A DNA stretch of 64,000 nucleotides from Hyaloperonospora brassicae (GCA_947650285.1 CANTFL010001352.1:124001-188000); one strand, 5' to 3'. Positions 54,476 through 64,000 are shown, numbered from the stretch's first letter. Notes: generated from the sequence alone by a model not told the origin. Numbers and translations: made by a program.

Positions 54476-55351
54476 ATGACCTTCGCTCAAGATCTGAAGG
54501 AACTGCTCATCTGTCTCACGTTGGTGGCAAGCGTGAGTTATGTCACGGACTTGCAACTGTATGGAGGGGTCTGCGTAGCCATCCAATGGCTCTCTGCACT
54601 ATACGGCGTCCCCAATCAGACCGAGCGGTACTTTGACCTTACGGGCTCCACTACCTATGCGACGGTCTCCATGCTCGCGTACCAGCTGAAAGAGTCACCC
54701 TCATGGCGCGATACGTTGCTCACAGCCTTCGTGTGGCTCTGGTGTGTGCGCCTAGGAGCTTTTCTGTACCTGCGCATCTGTGAGTGCGGTAGTGACAAGC
54801 GGTTCGCCGAGATCATTGTGGATCCTCTGTGTTTTCTGGCAGCCTGGAATATTCAGGGTCTCTGGGTCTTTTTCACACTTCTTTCAGTGCTGCTTAGTGT
54901 CACACATGGAGTTGGTGTTCCAGAGGTTACGCCGCTCGACATCGTTGGCACTACGATGTGGGTTGTCGGCTACCTTATCGAAGTGACAGCTGACTACCAA
55001 AAGACCCAGTTCCGCCTCCACAAGGGCAACGAAGGTCATTTCATTTCGAACGGACTCTGGGGCTACAGTCGTCATCCGAACTACTTTGGTGAGATCATGA
55101 TGTGGATCGGCGTCTTCTTGGTGGCCGTGCACACACTTCCGAGCTTTGCGCTGCAGTGTGGTGCTGCGGTAAGTCCGATGTTCATGACATTGCTCATCAT
55201 CTTTCGCTCGGGCATTCCACTTCTTGAACAAGCTGCGGACAAGCGCTGGGGACATTTGAAAGCTTACCAAGAGTACAAGACGCAGACGAGCGTGTTGATT
55301 CCGATGCCGAGACGCAAATCGGCCGCACTGAAGCAGGCAAAGTTCGCGTAA
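54476..55351 (+). CDS. DUF1295 / steroid 5-alpha-reductase-like membrane protein
   Basis: 291 residues from the ATG at 54476 (the frame is open further upstream but has no earlier ATG). Multi-pass protein with about six hydrophobic helices (for example LLICLTLVASVSYV, LLTAFVWLWCVRLGAFLYL, LWVFFTLLSVLLSV, IMMWIGVFLVAVHTL). Diagnostic C-terminal motif: TADYQKTQFR (171-180) followed by SNGLWGYSRHPNYFGE (191-206), the signature of DUF1295 proteins related to steroid/isoprenylcysteine reductases and methyltransferases. RYFDLTGSTTY near residue 51 is also family-typical. Probably an ER-membrane oxidoreductase acting on a lipid with NADPH; substrate unknown. The tail is basic (PRRKSAALKQAKFA). Intact and intron-less between repeats. 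Confidence 0.9.
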   Translation: MTFAQDLKELLICLTLVASVSYVTDLQLYGGVCVAIQWLSALYGVPNQTERYFDLTGSTTYATVSMLAYQLKESPSWRDTLLTAFVWLWCVRLGAFLYLRICECGSDKRFAEIIVDPLCFLAAWNIQGLWVFFTLLSVLLSVTHGVGVPEVTPLDIVGTTMWVVGYLIEVTADYQKTQFRLHKGNEGHFISNGLWGYSRHPNYFGEIMMWIGVFLVAVHTLPSFALQCGAAVSPMFMTLLIIFRSGIPLLEQAADKRWGHLKAYQEYKTQTSVLIPMPRRKSAALKQAKFA

Positions 55352-56026
55352 GGGTCACATGTTTGCACGATTTGTAGCGACACAAGATACAGTGGGGGAC
55401 CGGCTTCTTCTTTTGTCGTGGCATTTCGCTCTCATATTGTTGGCTGCGGCACCCGCTTGACGTCGATTACCGATACTTGGCAACGAAAAAACACCGATTG
55501 AGTGTGCATGCGATAGTCGATTTTGACAGGGAGTACCTGTGTTAAAACTGGCACTTGCTAAATCGATCACACCTTTTACTTGATCTGCCACATTATTGCA
55601 CTTTAAGCACTTGGACAGTTCTTCTGATCGGATGCATTAGATGGAACACGTGATTGCTTAGCTACGATAGTTCTTTGCGTCGCGTCCCAGCACATACTTT
55701 CGACACATTCTACATCTTGCCATCTGGCCTTGCTTTTACCATATCTCTCTGCATGTGGAGACTGAATATGTGGATTCACCACTCACTGCGCGTGTCTGTT
55801 ATACATTGAACGACCTGTTGGCTGTTGTCACAACACAAATCTGCTAATAAGCGGATGCCCGTTAGCTTCATCGAACACTAAACTGTGGAGGGCAAGATTC
55901 GAACTACGTCATCGTCTACGGTACGTCAAACTCTGGAAAAGCTGCATCTCCACGTAACGTAAATTCACTGAGTCCATGCTGGAGACAGCGCGGATGACGA
56001 TGTCATGATGTGTATCGATCGGAATA
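55352..56026. other. Downstream of the DUF1295 gene
   Basis: 3' flank without genes. It runs to the RLG-B target site GAATA at 56022-56026. No repeat recognised. Confidence 0.55.
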
Positions 56027-56552
56027 TGTAACGGGGTTACACGTCGGCTGGTAGCCGACGATAGGTGTGGTGCACACACGAGAGGGGGGTATCCTATAAG
56101 ATAATATTAGAACACAGTGAGCGTATCAATTGTTGAAGACTGGTGTCTGTCATCAATTGATTGCAAGATCTTTTAAGAGGTTATTTAGGGCAGGTTAAAT
56201 ACGTTGTTCTAAGGTGTTCTTTTAGGTTAAATGAAGAAATAAAATTCAGTTCCCATTTTGATCAACATAAGACACGTGCCTTACGAGGCGTCTTTGATCG
56301 GGAGGACAGAAGCAACGCCTGTAAAGGTAGCTTGTCCTCGAGCACTCTGTGCTGTGATTCATTTGAATCGTTTGGTCCCTCTGGAACGGGGACCGTAAGC
56401 TCTCTGAGCTGTTGACTCTCTGAGTCGGGTTCTCTGAACCACCCTTCGAGCTCTCTGAGCTGTTGACTCTATGAGTCGGGTTCTTTGAACCAAAGTTGCT
56501 CATTGAGCGTAAAGTCTTCCTCTGACTTAAGGAGCTGTGTAGCTCCGCTACA
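56027..56552 (+). repeat. RLG-B 5' LTR with hairpin arrays
   Basis: The first 51 bases are three hairpins in a row: TGTAAC-GGG-GTTACA (56027-56041), CGTCGGCT-GGT-AGCCGACG (56042-56060) and GTGTG-GTG-CACAC (56065-56077). The 3' part holds six 5-bp stems with triloops (56398-56491), and the LTR ends in TGTAGC-TCC-GCTACA (56538-56552). Ends TG...CA. Confidence 0.85.
56398..56491. repeat. Array of six triloop hairpins in the RLG-B LTR
   Basis: AGCTC-TCT-GAGCT (56398-56410), GACTC-TCT-GAGTC (56414-56426), GGTTC-TCT-GAACC (56428-56440), AGCTC-TCT-GAGCT (56449-56461), GACTC-TAT-GAGTC (56465-56477), GGTTC-TTT-GAACC (56479-56491). The array is a direct duplication of a three-hairpin unit with 51-bp period. 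Three different stems share the same loop. The 3' LTR has the same array at 63684-63777. Confidence 0.85.
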
Positions 56553-56554
56553 CT

Positions 56555-56562
56555 TGGTAGCA
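56555..56562 (+). promoter_or_regulatory. RLG-B primer-binding site
   Basis: TGGTAGCA, two bases after the LTR, complementary to the 3' end of initiator tRNA-Met. Confidence 0.65.
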
Positions 56563-56611
56563 CTTGTAGTCAATCTACACCTGAGTCGGTAACGACTGAT
56601 CCTCTGCGAGG

Positions 56612-57646
56612 ATGGAGCAATCCACACCCCTCTCTGAGGCTCAAAAGGTCGCGCTTGATAAGCTGACCGCGGCCGTAGGCCTAGAGTATGTGGAGTTTCT
56701 AGCTGCACAGGGTCCCGATGTGCTCAATGCACGAGTCGAGGCCTTTATGCAGTATGAAACGGCCCTGTTGGGCTAGGTTCAAAACCAAGTAGCGTCGGCT
56801 ATGCCGACACGCTACGTGGCTATGCCACCAGAAGAGGCTAAGCCTCTTCCCCTTCGGGTGGACGTTAAACTTTACTCCGGGAAGGAGGGGAAAAACTTGA
56901 CCCTCTGGATCCGTGAGATTGAGATGGCCATGGACTCTGGTCTCATCTCACTAGAGAACCAGCGGGTCTCTTTGGCCATCTCTAAGCTCGATGGTAGAGC
57001 TAGAGAGTGGGCTTTGACGTGTGGCACGTCGGTCAATTTGGCATTTCCCACGTGGGAATCGCTCAAGTTAGACCTCATGCGAGTTTTCTCGCCGCCTAAC
57101 CAGGCATATCGCGTGCGATCACGCTTCTTATCAACCCGTCAGGGTAAGAGCGAGTTAACGGACTATGTCCAAGAGTTGAGAACTCTAATGGCTGCTATGC
57201 AGTCTGACCCTCTCCCTGAGACTGTCTACGTGACAGTCTTCATGGAAGGTCTCCGCACTGGCGTGGCCAGAACCGAGGTTTTTCGGGTTCATCCCTCTAC
57301 TTTTGAGGAAGCTGTGATCGTCGCTCAAAATGCTGAGCACAACTTCAAGTCGGCCAGACTTGGTTGGAATGGGTGCAACCCAAGCTTTGCGAGGGCGGCC
57401 TCTGCGAGGACTTCGGCTTACTGTAAGCCAGAACCGATGGATCTCAGCCATGCTGAAGATGAAGGCGAAGCGGAGCTTCATGTTGCGGAGCAACGACAGG
57501 ATGTGAGACGCTGTTACATGTGCGGAAGCACTAAACACTTGCGTCCCACTTGTCCTTTGCGTAAGCAACAACCGACTCCTATGAGTCGAAACCCCAGCCT
57601 CAACCAGAAACCTGGTATGGCACGGGGAAACGTCGACACCCAGTAG
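56612..57646 (+). pseudogene. RLG-B gag with one amber stop
   Basis: Gag frame from ATG 56612 (MEQSTPLSEAQKVALDKL) is interrupted by TAG at 56774-56776 (ALLG stop VQNQ, one C-to-T change from CAG) and is then open to TAG at 57644. Without the stop it would be 344 residues; an in-frame ATG at 56801 could still start a 281-residue form. The capsid-like Gag block (LWIREIEMAMDSGLI, SRFLSTRQGKSELTDYVQEL, VYVTVFMEGLR) is followed by a zinc knuckle CYMCGSTKHLRPTC (CX2CX4HX4C). It forms the particle shell of the element. It overlaps the pol frame by 82 nt at a -1 frameshift signal. Confidence 0.85.
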
Positions 57647-57666
57647 GCGCGGGGCGCCCTACTGGG
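57625..57666 (+). promoter_or_regulatory. -1 programmed frameshift signal, gag to pol
   Basis: In Gag frame the codons CGG GGA AAC give the canonical slippery heptamer G GGA AAC (57625-57631). After 7 nt a stem-loop follows: CCCAGTAGG (57639-57647) pairs with CCTACTGGG (57658-57666), extended by an inner CGC/GCG pairing past one bulged C. The Gag stop lies in the 5' arm. The pol frame is exactly -1 relative to Gag and is open from 57565. Heptamer, spacer length, stem and frame all fit the known retroviral mechanism. Confidence 0.8.
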
Positions 57667-58410
57667 GTAGAACTAAGTTCTGTCACATCTCTACGAGATA
57701 AAGTGAAACAGGGCTTAGCCCCACTTAGCGCTGTGACAGCCAGCACAGAGCGTGGATACAAGCCTGGCTTGTTAGTCGCCGAGGCGACAGTAAAAGGCTT
57801 TGAGAAGCCGTGGTCGATTTTAATCGATTCAGGAGCATCATGTAACTATGCTCGACGTCGTTCCCTTGAGGGAAGTCAGCGATACGCTGAAGCGCTCAAA
57901 GCGCACGAAGGTGATTCGATCACCGTTCGTTTAGCGACTGGTAGTCGCGTCACGGTGCCTAAAGTTCCGTTGAACTTAGGTGTGAAGTTTTTGGACTTTG
58001 ACAGCATTGAACGTTGTCTCGTTCTCGATTTGGATTCGAGATATGATCTCATCCTGGGTATGGCTTGGCTTGAACGCCGTGAGCCATGGATTGATTGGAG
58101 GACTAAGACCTTAGGCGCCACGCGCAATGTTCCTAGCGAAGCTTTGGAGAGTCATGAACCCACCTTTGCTAGGCAACAAAAGCGCTATTGGCGCGAGACA
58201 TTGACGGAAGATGTCAATGTGCTGGACATTGGTATGTCAGAGTTATTTAACTCGAATGTCGATGACATAAATATTGAGCGGAGCTCTTCTAACGCGTTTG
58301 GAGAGAGTTATACTCCGTTGAGTGATACTCGTTGTGATACTGAGTCACTGCATGCGTCAAGCATGGTTGGCCTAGGGCCGAAACATCAAGAATTTAATTC
58401 CTCTGATGTA

Positions 58411-58650
58411 AGTGCGGTGGCACGTGAAAATACACAGAGTGAGGACGGCCGAGGTGGCACCTCACTGAATGTCGGTAATGACATTGATGGCGAGAAGCCA
58501 GAGTGTTCAGGGCTAGGCCCTAATGCTATAAGTGCGGTGGCACGTGAAATTACACAGAGTGAGGGCGTCCGAGGTGGCACCTCACTGAATGTCGGTAATG
58601 ACATTGTTGGCGAGAAGCCAGAGTGTTTAGGGCTAGGCCCGAATAATGTA
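58411..58650 (+). repeat. 120-bp in-frame tandem repeat in RLG-B pol
   Basis: Two 40-codon units (58411-58530, 58531-58650) and the start of a third. Peptide [20 protein letters not shown], then [18 protein letters not shown], versus [20 protein letters not shown], then [18 protein letters not shown]. It lies between protease and reverse transcriptase, in a linker without known domain. RLG-A has no such repeat. Confidence 0.8.
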
Positions 58651-61600
58651 CGTGAAGTGGTACGTGTAAATCCACTGGGTGAATTGTTCGAGTTACGTAA
58701 CACTTCACCAGATGTCGCTCAAGACATGAGCTCTCGTATAGAGCGTGCTAAGATGAATAGCAACCATGGGGACTTTGCTGTCCCGGCCTCTAAGAGGCGT
58801 AAGGTTTCTTTGAGGAAACAATCGAAGCGTAGGGTGGTGACTGTTAAGCGACCAACGTTTAAGAAGTCACGAAGTGATAATAGTAATAATACACTGTATA
58901 CACTTGTCAATGGATTGACTGGCCATATCGATGGCAATATTAGTCTTGAGACTCTTCCATCCGTGGATAAAATCTTTGAGCTAGACGAGATGTCTGACGG
59001 CGAATTTAGCCAAGCCTTGCAGGCAGGAGAATTCTCCGAGTTAGTGGTCATTCGGCCTGATATTGAGTTGAACTCATCCTCGTTATTGGACGAGTCTGTC
59101 CTTGAGGACACAAAGGCGGCATTGGATGCCCGTAGTGGATCCTCGATTCTTAAGGATCCTCTTGATCCGTTTTATCCTTTGGTAAAGGAATTTCAAGACG
59201 TGGTGTGTCACGACCCACCGTCTGTATTACCTCCTCATAGAAGTGTGCGTCATGAAATTGACTTGGTTCCTGGAACTAAATACTGCGTAACACGGCAGTG
59301 GCCTTTGCCCAAGGAACAGTGTGACGTCATAGACGACTTCTTTCGTGCAAAGCACGCGGCGGGGATGGTTCGTGAGAGCAAATCTCCCCATTCCACACCG
59401 ACCTTCTGTGTCAAAAATCCCAACGGGAAGTGGCGCATTGTTCATGCTTACAATAAGCTTAATGTGGCCACCATCTCGGCTCAGACACCAATTCCGAGGA
59501 AGGATGTTCTTCAGAACAATATGGTGGGATGTACAATGTACAGTGCGCTCGACTTAGTCGATGGTTATTACCAGCTTCTCATGCGAGAAAGCGATATTCC
59601 GCTGACAGCGGTCAGCACTCCAAGCGGTATGCTCTGGGAGTGGCTCGTTATGCCGCAAGGGCTATCAAATGCTCCGGCTACTTTCAACCGTCTTGTGACA
59701 CAATTGGTTAGACCTCACAGAGGTTATGCACAGACGTACTTTGATGACATCTTTGTCCATAGTCGTGCTATGAACGGTCGGTCAGATGTGGATAATCACA
59801 TTGATCATTTACGAGCGGTGCTCGAATGCATGCGCACGAATAAGTTGTATGTCAACGCGTCTAAGTGCATTTTTGGTGCAGAAGAGATTACCTTTTTAGG
59901 GTGCTTTATTGGTAAGCAAGGCCTTAGAGCGGATCCCGCCAAGTTAAAAGCCATAGTTGATTGGCCGGTTCCAAAGAACCAAAAGGACTTACGTAAGTGG
60001 CTTGGCCTCGACAATTACTTACACAAGTACAGTGCTAATTACGCAGACATGGCTCGGCCATTGATTAATCTCCTTAAAAAGGATGTAGAATGGTGCTGGA
60101 CTAGCACTGAGCATGATGCTTTTCAAGCAGTCAAGGAGAGTCTCCTACATGCGCCCATATTGGCTTTGCCTGATCCTGAGCGATCTTTCAGTGTCGTCTG
60201 TGACGCATCTGACTTTGCCATAGGCAGCGCTCTGTTACAAACAGATGATGATGGGCGGGAACGAGTTATTGCGTTTGAGTCCCGACAGCTAAAAGCTGCG
60301 GAGAAGAACTATCCTGTTCATGACAAAGAGCTACTTGCAATGAAGTATGCTCTCGTCAAATTCAGAGCTCATCTTCTTGGCTCTAAGCCGTTTGTGGTCT
60401 ATACAGATCATGCGTCACTACGCACTGCGACCTAGTCGCCTCACCTCTCTCAGAGAATGGCTCGTTGGCTTTCCTTCTTTGCCGAGTACAACTTCGGGGT
60501 GAAGTATAAGCCGGGCAAGCAAAATGCTTTGGCGGATGCGTTGTCACGCAGGCCTGACTATGAGCTTGCTCATGTTACGACTCTGTCGTCACCGGTCACT
60601 GACCTAATCCGCACGGCATATGTCAAGGATGAACATTGTGTAGCCCTGCTACGTGCTCTAGGGAGCGAGGAGTTTAAAGACTCGGACATAAAATTGTCGG
60701 CACGGTTACGTGCGAGGTTACATCGATATTACATCGATCAAGGCCTGTTGTGCTATAGCACGGATGTGGAGGATACCCCTCGCATCGTTGTCCCTCATGA
60801 TGAGGAGTTGAAGTATCGGATCCTCTATGAGGCACATGATACTGCGTTGAGTGGTCATCTCGGTCGTGAAAAGACCTACGGCTCTGTGAGCCAATGCTAT
60901 TGGTGGCCCAAACTATACAAATGGGTGAGCACCTATGTACGTACGTGTGAAACGCGTCAACGGGTGAAACCCTCACCACATGCGGCAGCGCCGCTGGCTA
61001 GTTTGCCTATACCCAAAGGGTGTTGGGAGTCCATCAGTATGGACTTCCTGTTCGGTTTACCGAAGGATTCGTATGGAAATACGGGTATTGTGGTCTTTGT
61101 TGACCGTTTGAGCAAGATGGCTCATTTAACGGCGGTGCCAGACGCCATTGATGGTGAAGGTACAGCGACGCTGTTTATCGATCGCGTGTTTCGACAACAC
61201 GGTCTGCCGTTGGCAATTGTCTCTGATAGAGATCCTCGCTTCACTGGGAAGTTTTGGAATTCCATCTTCAAGGTGCTCGGCACACGTTTGGACATGTCCA
61301 CAGCGGATCATCCGCAGACCGATGGTCAAACGGAGCGCGTTAATCGTGTCATTGGTGACATCTTGCGCAGTGTTTGCGCTGAAACACCTAAGCGTTGGAG
61401 CTCGATGCTCCCTGTCGTTGAGTTTGCGTTGAATAACGCCGTGCATGCCTCCACCGGCTACACCCCGTTCTACGTGAACGGTCTCACACACCCTCGCGTT
61501 CCGTTAACGCTACCACTACGTGGTTCAGGGCTTGGTGGGGGAGGAGTTGCCGATCGGCTTGCTGATATCAGCCCTGCTACTGTTCAAAAACAGGTAAGCG

Positions 61601-61903
61601 AGTTTCTCGCAACGCGATTAAATGTCTTACGACATGTGCGTGACGCACTGGCTGATAGCCAAGATAAGCAGAAGGAACAAGCAGATGCCAAAGGCAGAGG
61701 TTGTATTGAACGTTATAAGGTCGGAGACCAAGTTCTACTCAATGCTAAAAACCTACCTACAAATGTAGTATCCGCCGTCTTCAAGACGAAGTTGCGCCCG
61801 CGCTTCATTGGACCCTTTACGGTCGTCGCAAAGAAGGGACTTGCGTATACGCTCAACCTTCCGCGCAAACTGCGCACACACCCCGTGTTCTACGTTGGCA
61901 TGC

Positions 61904-63205
61904 TTAAACCGTATCGGGATCCGTCCCACGTGAACTTGGAGGCGCTTGCGCCGGGTAGGTTGGCTTTGCCATCGGTTGCTGAATCCGTATCAGGAGGTCA
62001 AGCTGAGCCTCCATCCGGGCTTGGCCCAACTCCAACGCCCGAACACGGGCTCGCATTGCGTCGAACGCACTCTGGGTCTGACCCAACGTCTCACGGAGAC
62101 CACTCAGCTCGAGAAGCACCTTCTCGTGCTCCTCCTTCGGTATACCGACCACCTCCGACGCTGCTCGATGAGCAAGGGAACCGCCAGTTCCATGTGGAAC
62201 GACTCCTGAAACGACGTCGTCGTCAGGGTCAATACCAGTATCTGGTAAAGTGGCGAGGGTACCCGGAGTCGGAGAACTCGTGGGAATTTGAGGTACCCCT
62301 TCGGCAGGATTGCCCATACGCCGTTGATGTTTTTGAACATCGTGGCAGGGGTCATCCTTCGACCGATATCGCTTCCCACCAATAGTGGTGGAAGCAGGTG
62401 GGTAGTTTGGTTCCGCTTGACCAACTCCCACTTCCATCGGCACAGCCGGAGTATAGCGGGTGCGAAATCGCAATTGGCCTCTGGCCTTAAGCTTGGCATA
62501 GTCATACCGAAGCTTTCGTTCGAGACAAACATCTGCCACATTGGCACTTGCTCTGAGAGCTAGCATGCTGCTGAGGTGACGTTTCCGGTGCACCCAGCGC
62601 ACAAAAGTGTTGTCCTCCTCCTCCGGAGATTCGCCTGCGAATAAGAGGATGGGTATACCCCTCATCGGTGGCACCGGTGCACCCCGTGCTTGCGTGTCAA
62701 GTCGCAACTTGTATTGACTTAGAGTCGTCAAGTGGGGTTGCAGGTACCTCTCACGAAGTGCCTGTCGGCTCGCCACTTCATCAGAAGATGTCGGCTCAGC
62801 GCCAATGGCCCACGTTATCAGGGAACGACCTGTCGTTTGGCGTATACGCTCTTCCACATTGAGTGGCGTGAACTGATAGCCACGACGACCCTCAAGGTCT
62901 GCAGCAAGCTGCATACGGCGCTGAGCGCTCTCCTCTTGTTGGATTACCAACTCTTGTTGCTCATCGAGCGGGTTGGTGATGATGTGTTCACCTGCACCTG
63001 TTGCATGATGCTGCGTTTCTAACGCGGTGGTCTCACTACGCTCGGCAAATGGGTTTGGTGTAGTATGAGGCGATGCCTCTTGCACTGGTGAGCTGGACAT
63101 TGTCCGTTCTTCACCACGGACATCGGTATCACTACCATAGTCCTCCTCCACATTAATGCCGAGGTAAGAAAAGAGAGTCGGGGACTCGTAAGGTGGCGAT
63201 GCCAT
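61904..63205 (-). CDS. Antisense ORF of RLG-B, 433 aa
   Basis: Uninterrupted 433-codon ORF on the strand opposite gag-pol. The ATG at 63205 has a good start context (ACCATGG); the open frame extends 15 codons further without another ATG. It covers the whole gap between pol and the 3' LTR and overlaps pol by 482 nt across the chromodomain. N-terminus acidic/Ser/Pro-rich (EEDYGSDTDVRGEE, SSPVQEASPHTTPNPF); middle with ERIRQTTGRSLITWAIG, GIPILLFAGESPEEEDNTFV and basic KRYRSKDD (possible nuclear signal); residues 355-410 are a strong coiled coil (EKVLLELSGLRETLGQTQ, RARVRALELGQARMEAQLDL). No known family recognised. The layout (disordered acidic N-terminus, folded middle, C-terminal coiled coil) resembles the RLG-A antisense protein although residues do not align. 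Role unknown: possible particle, regulatory or nuclear factor. Confidence 0.6.
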   Translation of the reverse strand: MASPPYESPTLFSYLGINVEEDYGSDTDVRGEERTMSSSPVQEASPHTTPNPFAERSETTALETQHHATGAGEHIITNPLDEQQELVIQQEESAQRRMQLAADLEGRRGYQFTPLNVEERIRQTTGRSLITWAIGAEPTSSDEVASRQALRERYLQPHLTTLSQYKLRLDTQARGAPVPPMRGIPILLFAGESPEEEDNTFVRWVHRKRHLSSMLALRASANVADVCLERKLRYDYAKLKARGQLRFRTRYTPAVPMEVGVGQAEPNYPPASTTIGGKRYRSKDDPCHDVQKHQRRMGNPAEGVPQIPTSSPTPGTLATLPDTGIDPDDDVVSGVVPHGTGGSLAHRAASEVVGIPKEEHEKVLLELSGLRETLGQTQSAFDAMRARVRALELGQARMEAQLDLLIRIQQPMAKPTYPAQAPPSSRGTDPDTV

Positions 63206-63300
63206 GGTGTTTCGTGCTTTGCAAACCGTGAGGTTAGAGCGCACACACACCGTCCTCTTCGAGGAAAAGTTCGATTGACGTTTTGTGGTAACTTCAGTCT

Positions 63301-63312
63301 GGTGGGGGAGGG
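63301..63312 (+). promoter_or_regulatory. RLG-B polypurine tract
   Basis: GGTGGGGGAGGG immediately before the 3' LTR, the expected plus-strand primer site. Confidence 0.7.
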
Positions 63313-63838
63313 TGTAACGGGGTTACACGTCGGCTGGTAGCCGACGATAGGTGTGGTGCACACACGAGAGGGGGGTATCCTATAAGGTAATATTAGAACA
63401 CAGTGAGCGTATCAATTGTTGAAGACTGGTGTCTGTCATCAATTGATTGCAAGATCTTTTAAGAGGTTATTTAGGGCAGGTTAAATACGTTGTTCTAAGG
63501 TGTTCTTTTAGGTTAAATGAAGAAATAAAATTCAGTTCCCATTTTGATCAACATAAGACACGTGCCTTACGAGGCGTCTTTGATCGGGAGGACAGAAGCA
63601 ACGCCTGTAAAGGTAGCTTGTCCTCGAGCACTCTGTGCTGTGATTCATTTGAATTGTTTGGTCCCTCTGGAACGGGGACCGTAAGCTCTCTGAGCTGTTG
63701 ACTCTCTGAGTCGGGTTCTCTGAACCACCCTTCGAGCTCTCTGAGCTGTTGACTCTCTGAGTCGGTTTCTTTGAACCAAAGTTGCTCATTGAGCGTAAAG
63801 TCTTCCTCTGACTTAAGGAGCTGTGTAGCTCCGCTACA
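63313..63838 (+). repeat. RLG-B 3' LTR
   Basis: 526 bp, same length as the 5' LTR; differences seen are AAGGTAATA/AAGATAATA, GAATTGTTTGG/GAATCGTTTGG, CTCTGAGTC/CTATGAGTC and GTCGGTTTC/GTCGGGTTC. Ends GCTACA, then the GAATA duplication. Confidence 0.9.
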
Positions 63839-64000
63839 GAATAGCATTCTTTACTATTTCTTGCAGCGATAATGTTCACACTGGCATGTGATATCTTGTC
63901 GACGTCATGTCACTACTGGTCCACCCCTTACGAAAAGGCCTGTGTTGATCGAAACGGAACCGCAACTGGCTTAGGTCGACAGCGATCGAGGCCTTCCAAA

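Larger units (their letters stand above)
57565..62385 (+). pseudogene. RLG-B pol with chromodomain, one amber stop
   Basis: One frame of about 1,600 codons from inside gag (57565) to 62385, broken only by TAG at 60433-60435 in RNase H (SLRTAT stop SPHLSQRMARW, one C-to-T from CAG). Protease [14 protein letters not shown], reverse transcriptase FDD at 59740-59748 ([11 protein letters not shown]), RNase H ([25 protein letters not shown]), integrase finger HDTALSGHLGREKT with TCETRQRVK (last zinc Cys changed to Arg), catalytic MDFLFGLP, SDRDPRFTG, DGQTERVNRV, and chromodomain FHVERLLKRRRRQGQY, LVKWRGYPESENSWE (62182-62340) for targeting to marked chromatin. Made by -1 frameshifting from gag. The 3' 482 nt are also coded on the other strand. 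Confidence 0.9.
56027..63838 (+). mobile_element. Ty3/gypsy retrotransposon RLG-B, young and nearly intact
   Basis: 7,812 bp with 526-bp LTRs (56027-56552 and 63313-63838) differing at about four positions, and a perfect 5-bp target duplication GAATA (56022-56026 and 63839-63843). Order: gag, protease, reverse transcriptase, RNase H, integrase, chromodomain, with a 433-codon antisense ORF over and beyond the chromodomain. Only two in-frame amber stops (56774, 60433) and one zinc-finger Cys-to-Arg change stand between this copy and full coding capacity. The low LTR divergence means a recent insertion, so the source copy may still be active. Confidence 0.95.

Overview
The window looks like repeat-rich nuclear DNA of an oomycete, most likely a Phytophthora or downy-mildew relative. 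Reasons: a near-consensus oomycete initiator/flanking core promoter in front of a secreted Gly/Met-rich protein gene, intron-less host genes on both strands, chromodomain Ty3/gypsy elements, and most of the 64 kb made of live-looking or dead transposons. The species is inferred, not shown.

Only three host genes are well supported: a secreted glycine-rich repeat protein (1272-2270, minus), a tail-anchored class 3 (fatty) aldehyde dehydrogenase (17734-19278, minus) and a DUF1295/steroid-reductase-like membrane protein (54476-55351, plus). Two fragments at the left edge and a decayed Pro/Gln-rich gene near 52 kb may be remnants of others.

Layout: left edge and Gly-rich gene (0-2.4 kb); solo LTR (4.4-4.9); a dead minus-strand LINE from about 5.15 to 15 kb (RNase H, thumb, reverse-transcriptase palm) split by a complete Ty1/copia element at 6078-11321 with a GATGA target duplication; aldehyde dehydrogenase; two nearly identical 8-kb Ty3/gypsy copies (family 'RLG-A', a label used here) facing each other tail to tail (21861-29875 and 30829-38802), so that over 7 kb forms a giant inverted repeat; a second LINE piece; a third, eroded RLG-A relative (40027-49501) carrying a nested 1.2-kb insertion; an inverted solo LTR (50.7-51.2); the DUF1295 gene; and a young, almost intact Ty3/gypsy element of another family ('RLG-B', 56027-63838, GAATA target duplication).

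The unusual biology is in the gypsy elements. (1) Both families carry a long antisense ORF between pol and the 3' LTR, running back over the chromodomain, in the same phase relative to pol. In RLG-A a perfect oomycete initiator lies 28 nt upstream of its ATG. (2) RLG-A is built along its whole length from short perfect inverted repeats, about one per 30-60 nt, with compensatory changes and one inverted loop in the diverged third copy. The RLG-B LTR carries an array of triloop hairpins. (3) RLG-B has a textbook -1 frameshift signal (GGGAAAC, 7-nt spacer, stem-loop) between gag and pol. (4) The two RLG-A copies share the same inactivating stops but have different LTRs, pointing to gene conversion or segmental inverted duplication, and could give a very long dsRNA.
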